64,000 nucleotides of DNA, from the NCBI GenBank assembly GCA_000708835.1, contig DF237032.1, positions 124,001-188,000 on the forward strand, in the 5' to 3' direction. The notes under the pieces were generated by a model. It made no database searches and was not told the origin of the DNA. It saw only the letters and a list, made by a program, of their open reading frames with translations. Of this stretch, positions 1 through 12,500 are shown one piece after another (the stretch's first letter is position 1; each line of letters opens with the position of its first letter). Source of the stretch: Klebsormidium nitens. Taxonomy: Eukaryota > Streptophyta > Klebsormidiophyceae > Klebsormidiales > Klebsormidiaceae. The translations under genes were made by a program, and so were the position numbers.

Positions 1-1630
1 AATAAATCGTTCTTTCTCCACTTACGCTGCACAGTATAGCTGGTCTTGAGCACAGGTTTTGAGAATGCCATGGTGAGACTCTGCGCCCACATCTACCAGC
101 ATGGAAGTGACCGCCATAGTCCATCTAAATGTCAAAGACAGCAGGAAAAGGAAAAGATAGGATGAAAACAAGCTCTTCTCACCAGGACCACAACAGCATC
201 TGTGTGCCCTTCGTGGGCCTTATCAACCTGGTAGCCCCCACCCGCCCTTCGATCAACCGCTTCCAGCAAAATGGTGGCGAATATGTTGATGCAGCAGTCG
301 CGAGGAAAAGAAGAAGGAGACGCAGAACCTTGTGGACAAAGAATGAAGGCTTCCTTGCAAGTTGAACTTGCAGCGCCTTCCGTCCCGCGCCAAAGCTGGT
401 GAGAAGAAAGAGGATTTTTGAAGGCTTGCGAAGTGGGCACTTGGTGCACACTGGTTCAGTCATGATGATGTAGCTCTGGTAACTTAGTAATGTGAAAATC
501 AAGCAAAAAATCTCAAGCAGTGTCATATAAGCGGTCTAGATACCCTGTATATAATTCAGACGCAAAGTTTGTCACCGTGTTACGGTAGAGGCCCTGCGCC
601 TACCTACCGTTGACTCTTTATGGGCAGGGTTTAACCGCAACGAGCAGGTACGAGGTCGTCAACAAGGCCCCTTTTGGCTGTCAAGTTGCCAGTTTTGAGC
701 TGCTATATCCAGGCTTTGTTTTCTGGAAGTTCTTGTGGATATTCAAGGATGCCAAATTAGGGTTCTGAGCTTCAAGTTCTCTTTCTTCCTCTCCAACTAT
801 CTAGCTTGAAGTTCCACTGAACTCGATCTGCGCTGAGGCTGAGCAATGGGGCGAAGGCTGCAATGGTGCTGCACCATTGACAGATTCCTCGCAGCTTATC
901 AACAACGATGTGGCTTGTGCCTCTTTCAGATCTTAGTTACCTAGCGCTTCTACCGTGGAGGATCTCAGCGTGCAACACAACACAAATGCTGCACCTTTCA
1001 TATCAATGGGCTCAGCTTATCCACACAACTTCCCGCTTTGCTGAGAACTGCAGTTCAGCCACCACCACCTGGAATCTAACATCGCTGGTTCCAGGGCAAA
1101 GTGGCACCTTTTGGCAGCTGCCCTTCATGACTCCTGGACACATGCCGTCCAGGGGAATCCCAAGCTTGACAAGTTTCTGCTCAGGCAATATACTGCATGA
1201 AAACTAGGTGGAATCAAAGAGTGCCGCTCTGGTCCTCGAACCAGTGGTGGCAATTGACCTTTTAACTCTATGAATATGCTGCTGAATCGGTGGGCTAGGG
1301 CTGATTTGAATGTCGTCTGAGCGGTCTCAGCTTCCTTCTTGAGCACCATAATTCAGACAAATAGTACGCTCACGCTGTACCCCCAAGGGTGTCTTCATGC
1401 TAAATATCTGCAACGCCGTCAAAGGAAAGAGCTTTTTGGGCTTTGCCGGCTCTTTGGATAGCCATTTTCAGTGTGAGGGTGACAAGACATCTACTCTATC
1501 AGGGCCAAAGACAGCCCTGCCCCTGAGGATGATCACTCCTGTTATCGCCTTGACAACGTGAGCCTCCAACTGTTTATAGCATCAAGTATAATCTCAGCAA
1601 GGTATCGCCTGTCCCCCTTTCGCCCATCCT
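1..1630. other. Left-edge region, unresolved; possible minus-strand exons
   Basis: No gene here could be identified with confidence. Three minus-strand stretches look protein-like. One, at about 183–300, reads LLEAVDRRAGGGYQVDKAH and ends at a GTGAGA donor, so a gene could leave the window on the left. A second, at about 1012–1190, contains KLVKLGIPLDGMCPGVMKG and runs to a stop at 1012. A third starts at 1349 with MVLKKEAETAQTTFKSALAH. I could not join them into one open model and recognise no family. They may be exons of a minus-strand gene divergent from ATG10, untranslated sequence, or chance. The stretch 500–900 shows nothing distinctive. Confidence 0.25.
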
Positions 1631-3303
1631 ATGGCAGCACTTTCTCCAACAGACTTTGCACGAGGGGCCCGGTACTTTGTTGATGTTTGGAACACCTTCC
1701 GAGATGAGCAGGCAGAGTGGGTGGAGTTCCCCCTGGATGTGGCGGCTGTGCATCAGGTAAGTGACCACAAGACTCAAGCTGGTGTAATGCCAAGTAGAGA
1801 GTAGAGTGTGATTGAGCATTGCTTCAGCATAACTTGACCTATTTGCTTCAGGAGAACATCGCTTGCAAAAAGAGAGCCTCTCCACACATCGTGCCTTCTC
1901 TGCAATAACATTTTTGAAGTGGGACAGCACTATGAGGGCTATGGTTTATTCAAGGCCAGAATTTTACATATGTTCTGTCGATCGTCTGAGCGCCACCATC
2001 ATCTACAACAACCATGCTAAGTTTCATGTTTTGCTTCCTCTTCGCACAGGTCAGTGGTTACGTCGCCCTGTCGAACATTCCAGCAATGAGCGCAACACCG
2101 TCAGAGATCGCCGCTGAATCATCCATGCTTACTGGTCTTGAAGAGCCCTTAGATGAGCTTGATGAAGACACAGCCACCCTGGTGTTTCCCAGCACCGCAG
2201 CAGCGCACACGTACGACTTCCATATGGTGTACAGCCCAGCGTACCGAGTACCGTTTCTGCTTCTGAGGGGGCAAAGACTGGATGGTACGCTGCTGACAGA
2301 GGAAGAGATGGCTGCTGACCTTCCGGCTCAGACAGCGGAACTTGTGAACGATGGCAGAAAGTGGCTGTTTCTGACCCGCCAGGTAAGGTGCTTGACGAAC
2401 ATACTACATTCTCTGAAGTATTCACCCAATATGACTCTGCATTGACTGGGAATGTGTTATGAATTTCGCATGAAGCAGTACAGGCTGGGTACTCAGCTGC
2501 AGAAGATTCTATCGACTTTGGAAACGACTGCTGGTGCAAATGCCGAACATAGGAAACGTTTTCAAGAGAAACGTCAGAGAGTGTCAGAAAGATCGTGGGG
2601 TGTCAAAAAGTGGCGGCAGTGGCATCAGTGGTCAATTGGCTTCTTGATGTCTCTTGCGCCTAATTTTGGGGTCGTGCCGTTTGATGAACCGAGAATGAGG
2701 CCTATTCTACAAACCTGGTGAATCAACACATAAGATTGCGCCCCAAAACCCGAGAGGATAAGGACGATCGTTTTCTTCCGTTCTGCTGCTTCCCATGTTG
2801 GCCGCTATGCTGTCTGTCCGCAAATCTATCTTACCTGTATGATATATGAGACACCACAATCTGCTGTGCGACCAAAGTCTTCTCAAGCGTGCGCGTTAAT
2901 TGAATCGTTTGCTAGACCGACGCCCCTAAGCTTTCCCGGCTTAACAACGGGCGCCTGCCAAACGATCTTCGGGAAGGGGAAGCAAACCCAATGTTTCGAG
3001 GAGCTAGTTGTACGGGGCGTTGTTTTGATGGGCGTGAAGAGCTCAAACGATTGCCATTTGTTGCCTTCTGAGCAGGATCACCCCTATCTAAACCAGCCCT
3101 GGTCGGCTCTTCATCCTTGCGAAACCGCTCAGATGATGAAACTTTTGATGGGCCAAGAGTCCATACAGACAAGCGGAGAGAACGAAGAGAAGACGAAGTC
3201 TGGTGAGATAAGAGCAGCAAAGTACTTCTTAGCATGGTTCAGCGTTGCCGGTCCAGTCGTAGGGCTCACCTTGCCTCTCGACGCCTATCGTTTCCAACTG
3301 TGA
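1631..3303 (+). CDS. ATG10: Autophagy E2-like enzyme ATG10
   Basis: ATG10 is the E2-like enzyme that transfers the ubiquitin-like ATG12 to ATG5 during autophagosome formation in the cytosol. Three phase-0 exons (1631–1756, 2050–2382, 3076–3303) with GTAAG donors and CAG acceptors give 228 residues, close to the usual size of plant ATG10. Exon 2 carries the core strand YDFHMVYSPAYRVPF and the motif LDGTLLTEEEM. Exon 3 carries HPYLNQPWSALHPCETAQMM, with the family's catalytic cysteine in HPC. The C-terminus AWFSVAGPVVGL is also family-typical. The ATG at 1631 opens the exon that encodes the N-terminal helix (DFARGARYFVDVW); it was chosen because the spliced frame stays open from there. The gene is convergent with DDOST. 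ATG3 is the related alternative, but the HPC context fits ATG10. Confidence 0.93.
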
Positions 3304-3460
3304 TCGATTGGAGCAAGAACGTGCAGAGATGCTATTACCGACGAGTATCTCTTAGACCAAAAAAGAGTTTGGATTCCAAGTACGTTGCTTCGGATCTCAA
3401 TATTTTGAACTGTACGTACGGTAGTGCGCAGTTGGACATGCATCTTTGGGTGCAACGCGG

Positions 3461-3513
3461 GCGGCCGGGGGCCATCCAGTGAGATTGCTATCATTGTCCT
3501 CAGGGCCGGCCGC
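3461..3513. repeat. GC-rich inverted repeat island
   Basis: GCGGCCGG at 3461–3468 is the reverse complement of CCGGCCGC at 3506–3513. The island stands out from AT-rich flanks. It shares the string CCGGGGGCC followed by TCCAGT with a similar island near 49743. Confidence 0.6.
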
Positions 3514-3670
3514 GCGGCCAGCTCTATTTCCATGAGTGCAGGTTATAGACAGCTAATCAAAGTGCATGTGCTCGGGGCTTTTGAGTCTCATGTGCGTACA
3601 TATGGTCTCATGCAGTGTATATTATACCCGCATCCGATCATTCTACACTTGCTCCCGCGCGCCCCAAGAC

Positions 3671-3745
3671 CATGCATGCATGCAATTTTCGAGTTGTGGC
3701 ACATGGTGACCGTCAGCTAGCATGCATGCATGTCATGCATGCCAG
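3671..3745. promoter_or_regulatory. Cluster of CATGCATG (RY-type) palindromes
   Basis: Several overlapping CATGCATG octamers occur within about 75 bp. In land plants this RY motif is bound by B3-domain factors of the ABI3/FUS3/LEC2 group. Here it lies downstream of two convergent genes, so it may be simple palindromic repeat rather than a control site. Confidence 0.35.
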
Positions 3746-4150
3746 GCGGCTGACAAGAACCAAAACTTTGAGCCCGAGTATAGCTATATACCTAGGCTGA
3801 TCCGATGCTAACTTCTCAATTATTTAGTAACGCCCTTAGCTACATAAAAACCATGCAGCACGGTATTCGGCAGACCACGATCGATCGATCATCGAAAGCT
3901 AGCTGCATCTCATCCGTACTTCATGACCTCTCAAGGAAAGGCTACTAGCTATATTGCACGCATTTCACATGCATCATCGTTACCTGATGCCACAAGCATA
4001 GATGTTGCCAATCGTAGAACGGATGGTCACCATCGCATCCGAACGGTCAACCGAGTTGGGACGCAGACTCTGCTAAAGCAGAGGTTCTCATTCACTTTCG
4101 ACTAACAAAAGTCCGTTCGTAGTCTTCTTGCAGAAACGTTAAGCAGACTA

Positions 4151-7100
4151 TCATTTGTTGTATAAGAAGACGACCCCAAAAATGACAAACGCGAACAACT
4201 GCAAAGAGGAGAGCAGTTCGTCAGATTCGGGCAGACTAGTGACGCCCTCGTATCACAGCTCTTGCAAAGATGCACATGTGCTCCTGCACATGTACTTCTT
4301 TCAACGGACATCCAACGGCAAATCTGTTGCGAGACTTCAAAATAGAGTCTCCGTCAACCTGCTTAACAGAACGCTGCAGCCTTACTTTTGATTTGCGCAG
4401 ATAAGGGGTGCTTACCAGTGAGAAGGCACTGGAATAGTAGGGGTAGGCGGCCCCAATAAACCTCTCATACTCGTTGTGTTTGAATGGTCGTACTGGAATC
4501 TGCATCAAGAAGCATCTCAGATTTTAGTTTGAAAATCAAAAACGAGAGCACAAGTTTCTTCTTCATGATATTGGACTTATGGTCGTCAGGAACGGCCGCA
4601 TCTACACACCGCCTCCGCCCTGCGCTCAAGAGAAGACCCAAACCCGAATGCCAGATTGTTAGTAAAGGTCGCCTTCTGGAAGCAGTGCAAACATGGATGC
4701 AACCTATATCCTCTCGACCGTTGCCTAATACAGAAATTTAAAAATTCGATAAGGACACAGGGGCACGTGCCTGCTTAGCGAGGTTGAGGTCGGTGTAGCC
4801 CAACCGGTGGTAGTCGACCTTGAACTGGAAGACGCCATATACGTCTGGAATCTGGAAGGTCGTCGAGAAGTGGCCCTGGACGCACATTGAAACGGGCGGG
4901 GTCATCACACAACGCTAATAAACACCAATCGGATGCGCAGAGTTTTAACGAGCAGAGAAAGCCTGCAATCGATGCGGTAGTAAGGACCCTCAGAATTGTT
5001 GCGGGACCAGAGCCCGGAAACTTTTCTTGATCAACTTGACCGCGATTCTAGGAGCGAACGAGAGCGTGGGGAATGGTACGGATTTCCCGCTTTTTGCTCC
5101 CAAACTTAGCATTGACGCCCAAAAAGGAAGGAAAAAGGAGCAAGCACAACTCGCAGAGCCATCCTTCGCCCGCAGCTTCTCGCCTGCATTTCAAACGGTG
5201 TGCCACGCAATCATAAGAAGTTAACGAGTTCAAGAACACGGACCTTCCCCTTTCGCAACTTTCGATCTTATGCGCGCGCGCTCTCACCTTCTTGTTCGAG
5301 GTTAGCGCCTTCCTGACGTAGGGGCTCATGAGGAAGAACTGCAGCTGGACGTCGTCCGCGTGATACGGGACCCACTTGGCGCCGTCCCACTCCTGGATGT
5401 CCAGCGAGTACTCCACTTCGTCCCTGATGCGGTACACGGCGCCCTCGGCGACCTCGTCGACCTTGTGGTGCCGCACGTTGGTTGCCTGCCATGACAAATC
5501 AACACTTGGGTTCATGTGCTTTGAGAGTTTGTTACCCTCGGCAGATCAAGTTGGAATATGGTGCCTGAACCTTGGTGAAAAGGAGAACGTCAAATAGAAA
5601 CTGAGTGGAGCATCGGACAGTAAGAGCCAGAATAAAGAATCGAATTGCAGCGGTTATTCATTTTCCAAGTCCGAAGATGGCACACTCATTCTCTTTGAAG
5701 GGTATAGTATAAGACTTGATAGGAGGGTTCGCAGTGCCACTTGGAGGGTCAACGTGTACCTATTGCGCCAAAGGCTGGCCTCCAAGTAGAACCACTGTTA
5801 TCAAGCTGTTTAGGCGTCCAGTAGAAGCGACGATTATCTGTTACGGATCTTGTTTATCCACATCCCCTTGACGTACTGCTGACACAGCAAGGTCTAGGGG
5901 TCTCGCATGTGCATCAGTGCATGTGGCATGATTTTTATTGTAAGGACCGCTCCCTCGTAGGCCTTTGAATTTTGAAACATGCGAGGAAGAATTGAAGCGT
6001 ACCCTGAGGTGGCCCCGCTCGTGCAGCGTCCACTTCGTCGCCTCAACCGCAAACTGCTCGTTGCCCGACTTCTCGAAACTGACAAAGAGCAACGACACAA
6101 ATGTTTTTAATGCAAAGAGGCCTGGACCTTCGACCACTGCCTTTGAGATCGTTTTCTTGCTCAAGGAAGGAGCATCAACATGAAAGGTTAGTTGGAAGCA
6201 AGAGGGGAGGTCGGCATATTTACTTCAAACCACGTAAGCATTAATGAAGAAACTCGAGCATCCCTCAAATAAACGACTATAAAGAAAGAAAGAAGTCGGG
6301 CACAAGAGATGACTCTGTGTGGATGCTAGACCGTATGCTTACTTGGTGGGTGCCGCGCCCGGGGTCTTCTTCTCAACGGACGCCAGGAAGAACCTGCATA
6401 AAATGCACAGGGAAAGGTGCTCAGACGCAGTCGAAGCAATTATGTGGACCACAAGCATAAAGGAACCTACTTCATCATATTCTTATTGTTCCAGGTATGG
6501 AGACTTACAAAGGAATCACAGTTTTACCGAGGAGACACACCAGCGCTCGATCGCCTGAATAGCGCACAGTCGGATGGAAGCACGGGTTCAACGACCAGGC
6601 GTGCTGAGGAAGCATACGAAGGTAGTCAGACTTCGAACGTGCTTCTCCTTGAAACGAGAACCAATCAAAAACTCACTTGTCACTGAAAAGGTCCAGAGAT
6701 CCAGAGACGAGGACACGGGCGTGGTTCCGGGCCTGTAAGCAGGGACGTTGATCAGTTGTGAATGGACACGGAAGCATACAATGGCCCCAGGCAAAGGAAG
6801 AAGCAATATGAATCTGGTCTGCATCGCTGCCCCGGGGTTGCTCGCGGGAAACACACATCCTGGCCATGACTTTGGACGAAACAAAAATGCAAACCTGACC
6901 CTACCCAGGTATGCCACAACGGTGTTTTGGAGCTGCAAATCAACACGGGACTGGCTCCTAGGGAGCCGAAAGTATGACGAAGTCTGATCTGGCATTCGAC
7001 ATTCCTGCTTCACCTCATGCACGGACTCATCATTGGCTGTGAACCAGCAAGTATGAGCACCACAGATTGCTAAGAAAGAACATGGTGGATGACTTACTTG

Positions 7101-9164
7101 CAAAGCTGCCACAAGGACGAGGTTCCTGCCATGGGCTGTGGGGACCTTGGCTACCTTGGCGGAGGGGGAGCTCGAGAAAGTGGTGGGGGGAGCCGTGAGC
7201 ACCTTGACCACCTGGAGCGACAACAAGCAATTAACTTTGAGACGTCCGTTATCTTTCTGTGAAGCATTCCAATATTTGTGGTTTCTTTGACATTTTGGAT
7301 CTTACTTTGATTAGTCAGCTGCAGATGTTGCAGGAAAGAAGGAACGGTTGGGGAGAGCTGAATCAAGGGAAGAGAGACAAGCTGGGAGACAAGCAAGAAG
7401 CGGTCGTTATCATTGCGTAGGCTCAGTGACTCATCAGCTGGGGATTCTGCAGGGGGAGACTTGTCGAGAAGGCAGAGACTTAGGTATCAGGAGGCACTCA
7501 TCATAGGGCTTCACAACCACTGAAATAGCTATACAAGATAGTTCCCTTGACACTGGCATGGTTTTGAGAAAGTGTCCAACTTACAAGCTCGTTGGACGGG
7601 TTTACACTCATGCCCAGCCCCCGGAAAAGGACAGGCGCCTGCAAGACAACGGGAAAACAATGTGAGATCCTTGATCAGCCTGAAACGGGGTTCGCCAAAA
7701 CAAGACATCAGTGGTCAATTCAGCTTTCAAACAGAGCATTCAGAAGGTGCGCCACATTCAGGCATCCCTCACCTCAATCGTTTTCGGCCCCAGAATGGCC
7801 TTCGATTGGATGAGGTCACTGGCTGCAACGATGGTGTGGTCTGCATCGAGGCTGGAGTGATTGACGTGATCCACCACCACGGCGTTCTCCTCCTGCACAT
7901 TCAAAAGAAACATTCCAGTCTAGTTGCAAACACAAGCAAAGGGTAAGTAACGGGCCAATGAACTAGAATTGCAATGGGTACTGACTTTCATCAACAGCAG
8001 CTTTGGCGGCATCTAACAAAGGCAGCCTTCTTTTGGTTGATTGCAGTGTCTGCTCTTGAGATCAACTGCAAGAAATTCACCACAATCTGCACTCGTTAAA
8101 GAGTCCCATTTATGAGACTGATAGGAAGGAGGATTTGACGCCGGCTGCAAAGTCTGCGCTCACCTCTTCAAGGTCTACTCCACACTCGGTGGCAATGTCT
8201 CTGACAACGTCAGAGGCACCGCCCTCTGCTGCCAGCACGACATCGTGACCGCTGTCGATGAAATCCAGGATCACCGCCACGTCCAATGATCCCCCCAGGA
8301 CTGCATTTGACATCCGCACATTTCCTTATCAACCCATTGCACACCGACCCATGACATCCTGGGTTGTGAACCCGGATCAACTTGCGGCGCCGTATGAGAA
8401 AGGAAGAATTCTGAACGTATGTTACGTGCAACCTGGTGGATCTTTGCAGATGTCTAGTGTGTTGGTCTCTCCTGAGCTCGTACAGGTTGCACGGCAGTCT
8501 CACCATCGAAAGTAGGCGCGAAGAAGATGAGGGCGTCATACAGGTACGCGCCGTACTTCTGGAGGGCCAGGCTGGCGTCATCGGCCAGCTTGAAGTGCAA
8601 GTCATACCCGCGATCTGTGAAAGGCATATGCAGCAATTTAAGACATGAGTGGTGTGCAAGCTCCAAAGAGATCTGAGAGTTGAGGGACTCGCAAGGAAGT
8701 GCTCAAAGCATTGTAAGCAATGAGCTGACGGACGAGGTCTTACAATGTGATCCATGGGTGCATTCAATTATTTAGAGCCAAATATTAGACTATGCAATTC
8801 TCCGCCCTTGATAATCCACAATCACACGCATTTGAACATAATGAGCAACCAAGGAAAGCGCTGAAAACCTCTGCAGAATAACCCTTCGATAACTTCACAA
8901 GATTGTTCGAGCAATGAGAGCTATAATTGGCGCCTGATTGTATTGGCAACCTTCCTAATTGGGAACGATGAACCAATGGATCAGTTAATACTCACCTGTC
9001 AAGCTCTTAAAATACATTGAGTGCGTTGCTTTGATCCCAAAGTCATCGAGAAGGACAAGTATCCGCTGATCAGTCGGCGTTTCCTCAGAGAAGGCTCCAA
9101 CTTGATGCACAGCAGCAACTGCCAGGAGAACCACCAGCAGGAGGGGTTTCCCAAGAGCCGCCAT
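4151..9164 (-). CDS. DDOST: Oligosaccharyltransferase 48-kDa subunit (OST48/DDOST/WBP1)
   Basis: This is a core, non-catalytic subunit of the ER oligosaccharyltransferase that N-glycosylates nascent proteins. Thirteen exons (9164–8996, 8614–8504, 8300–8164, 7892–7773, 7638–7585, 7211–7098, 6732–6677, 6393–6343, 6078–6003, 5485–5288, 4875–4771, 4499–4416, 4198–4151) join in one frame to 440 residues, the usual length. The N-terminus is a signal peptide ([19 protein letters not shown]), followed by [16 protein letters not shown]. Lumenal landmarks are [57 protein letters not shown] and [19 protein letters not shown]. The C-terminus has [15 protein letters not shown] followed by a single membrane helix, [14 protein letters not shown], with a terminal lysine signal. 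The intron after 4771 appears to use a GC donor. The start lies 422 bp from the divergent ATAD2-type gene. Confidence 0.95.
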
Positions 9165-9586
9165 GGCCTCAGCTCAACGTGTAGCGCCTTGGAGCTGCCC
9201 TGCTCCAACTTCTTGCGAACACTGTGGTTCAATTTTCCAAGGGAAGGCTTCACCATTTCTTATTTTTGCCAAGTGTTTCTTGACTGTTAGGTTAAGGTAA
9301 GTCAATCCATAACCATTAAGGTCGGAGACTAACCCATCTTATCAGGGCGTACTTGTAGGGTTAGCTGCGACGGTTCGATTGCGGGTTAGGTTTTGGCAAC
9401 TCAGACCAGCTTCGAGACCACGGTGAATTGCTAACAAGAGACTTGGATTTTCGACCACTTCGATCAGCAAGTGGTGAGCGCTCATGGCGGCAGGCGTTGG
9501 AGGCTGCTAATGCAGCAAGGGCTTTGAGTCAATAGGATGGTCAACACCTTCCAGTATCAAACCGTGCATTCTGGTTTCGATACAAG
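9165..9586. promoter_or_regulatory. Divergent promoter between DDOST and ATAD2-type gene
   Basis: These 422 bp separate two divergent start codons, so both 5' UTRs and both core promoters must fit here. The sequence contains several GGGTTAG and GGTTAAGG repeats at 9290–9395. No TATA box was recognised at a convincing distance from either start. Confidence 0.5.
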
Positions 9587-12500
9587 GTGAAGATGGCGGG
9601 AAGATGGCCCACCCGCGGTCAGTCCAATGGAATGCAACTTCGTGAGAGGGGCAATCAGGATGGCAAGTACGAGGAACCGTCTTCCGATGAAGACTTTGAA
9701 CGGAGACACACACCCAAGAAGACCAGGTCCTACAGGGCTCCTCAGCTGCGCAAGCACTTGGCAACCACTTTTTTGTTTCAGTCAAAGGAGGCAAGTCGCT
9801 CTTGTAACTTAAGAAGTTACTGTCCTTTACAAGTTTGAGCTTTCTGTCTGATGTATGCTGTGCTTGCCCCCCTCCCCTACTTCCGTTCTCGGAACACTCT
9901 GTTCAACGTGGGATCTTCTCAGCCCTACCCCACCAATGAACAACGTTGTGGAATCTATAGTTGGTGGCATCTGGGGGCATGATTGAGTTTCTTTGTTTCT
10001 TCAATGAACAGGGGACCCCTTTACCAGGTGATATTGAAAGGCATGGTGGTGTTTTAATGACTTGGCTCGAGATCTAGAGAATGAGGTTTTGAAGTTACTG
10101 GAGCTTCAAAAGGGGACGAAGGTACTTTCCAGCGCTCTTGTTTGTATTGCGAAGGAGGGGATTTTACAGGTTTGTTGCAGATGTGGACAATCACTAAGTT
10201 GTGACCTGTCTCAAGTGTCATGGGATGAAAAGCTTGTCTGTCAATAGTCCAATCTTCTCATCGACATTCATAATGGAAGATCTGATGACTTTTCCTCCTA
10301 ATGGCATATGATGAGTGGTCACTTTTTGTTCTTATATGCTAGAGATGTACTGCTACGTCATTCTTTTGACCAAAAGTTTGTCAAGTCGCTCTTGAGGTTC
10401 AAAGGCTGCATGTCTTCCACTTGATTGTACCTCTTCTTAGGTTCTCGCGTTTGCGCAGGCATTAAGCTTCGCAAATCATCAGGAATCGAGAAGGTCTGAC
10501 AAAGGTTTCCTGCGCCAGTCTGATCATATCCTAAGCCAAAACCGATGGTGTCTGCAGGAACATGCCCCCCAACGTCGGTCATCTCGGAAGAGAAAGCCAA
10601 GCATGCGTACGGATGAGATCTACATAAGCACTCGGAGAGTTCAGCAGGCAAGGATATTTCATTTTCTTGTGACCCTTTGCAGTTGTTGCAAACACAGGGA
10701 TCTATGGTGCTTGTGTAAAATTTGCGATGAACCCCTCAGCAATAATTGCACGCTGAGTAAGTTGAATATCTACAAGCATCTGGAATTGGCACGACCCGAA
10801 CTGAGTGCCAGAAAAGGAATCCAATATTGTTTGTTTGACCTGGTTGCTTTGAAGTTTTGAAGTGATTCTGATGCACTGGCAGGACACTGATGATGAAGAC
10901 GTCGTTGGATTGGGCGGAGATGTCGAAGGGGAGGCTGATGACGAGGATGACGACATGGAGGAACATGACGATGACTTGGAGAATGAAGATGAGATGGGAC
11001 GAGGAGAGGGGGAAACGGGCGCCATCAACGGTGGCGAGAACGGTGCAGCTGGGGGAAATGAGATTGGGGAAGAAGGCGCGGAAAAGGCGGAGGGAGGTGG
11101 GTGCACACAGTGTGGTTGAGAGCATTGCTTTGTGAAACACAAAACATCAACGCAGGTATCAGGCATGGGGCGTTTTTGTCGTTATAGAATGGGCAGCTTG
11201 TTATGGAAAGCCTGTTAGTGTTGACGCATGATTGATGCGTGCTGATGTACTACTGAGATCTTTTCAAGTTTACGTACCTCAAAGCTGCACTCTCAAAGCG
11301 TGTCGCTCAGACTGGGGCGCATTGTGTCCTCTCAGGGTCCCTGGCGGATGCTGTTATTTGGAGGCAGTTGGTGTTATGCAATCCTTTTGCGAAGCTTCGC
11401 AACCTTATTGGCAGGTGATGCACCAGAAAAGGCCCCAGACGAGAACGGTCACGTAAAGGAGGGCGAAGAGGGACCGCAGCCCCTGAGGGCAGGCCTCAGA
11501 CCCAGGCGGGGAGAGCTAGACACAGAGGAACAGCAAGAAGAGGCCGGGTTCTCTGGACGGGAAAGGTGAGGAGCGGCTAGTTACGCGCAACCTCCTACAC
11601 CTTTGATGCACACTCCTCAACAAAGAGCTCGTAAGAATAGTTTTGATCGTTACAAATGCAAAAAGACAGGTCCTGAAGATCTCTTTAGATGATTCATGAA
11701 CTTGGACAGGCAGCTGACGTCGTCTCTTTCAAAAGTTGGTCTCTGTATGTCGCTGATAGCTGTTGGTAGGAAGGAGCTAAGTTCTTCGGTATCTCCAGAC
11801 GTGTTTGTCGACCTTTTCAGTATCCTGTTTATTGAAGCTTTCTGACGAGAGGAATGTATTTGACTTTACAGCAACTTGCAACTTTCTCGAAACAGGTCAC
11901 CACAGATTTTATAAGCAGCCATAAGCAAGCACAAAAGAAAGGAATGAGAAATATTGAAAAGGAGAAATGAATCAACTTCCAATCTTAGATATCCATTACT
12001 TATGGCACGGGTTTCCATTTGCTCCCCATGGACTCGCGTCGTGACTCCGCCTTCACTTGCAGTGGAGAAGGCGAAGAAGGGGAAGAAGGCGAGGAGGGCG
12101 AGGAGGGGGAAGAAGGGGACGGCGCTGAAGAGGAAGACGGTAGCGATCGTCGGGAGCGGCGGTACGCCCTCCGGCAGCGTACCGAGGTGCAGCGCTTCTC
12201 GCCCCGGCGAAAAGAGCAGCCGGCGCGCCTGTCTCCACAGGTGAGGAATTGTTCGTATTCGAAGCGAGGAGTATTTTTCCGCCTCTCCCGTTTAGCAGGG
12301 GCGCACACGATTTGAGTTGTTAGTTTCGACCTTGGGTCTATTTGCGTTTCTTGGCCGTTTGCCAGAAGTCTGCATCTACCGAGAAGACGTGATCGTAAAG
12401 CATGCTTCATACGACTATCGTTCAACTAAAAAGCGTCCCCCCCCAGGTGGCCAACGGGCGAGGGAAGAAGCGGGGGCGCGAGGGTCGGCATCGGCCGACC

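Larger units (their letters stand above)
3304..4150. other. Convergent intergenic DNA rich in CATGCATG
   Basis: This lies between the 3' ends of ATG10 and DDOST. No exon was found. It holds a GC-rich inverted repeat at 3461–3513 and two dense CATGCATG clusters at about 3671–3690 and 3719–3745. AT-rich stretches around 3600–3900 contain many four- and six-base palindromes (GATCGATC, GCTAGC). Poly(A) signals for both genes should lie here but were not pinned down. Confidence 0.6.

Noticed and set aside
129-365. Plus-strand open frame starting MSKTAGKGKDRMK
   Set aside because: It overlaps a minus-strand stretch with better codon look and a donor site. The Arg-rich end looks like an artefact of reading a pyrimidine tract in reverse.
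8210-8767. Long minus-strand open frame of 185 codons
   Set aside because: It crosses two real OST48 exons in the wrong frame and their intron. The OST48 exons explain the coding signal.
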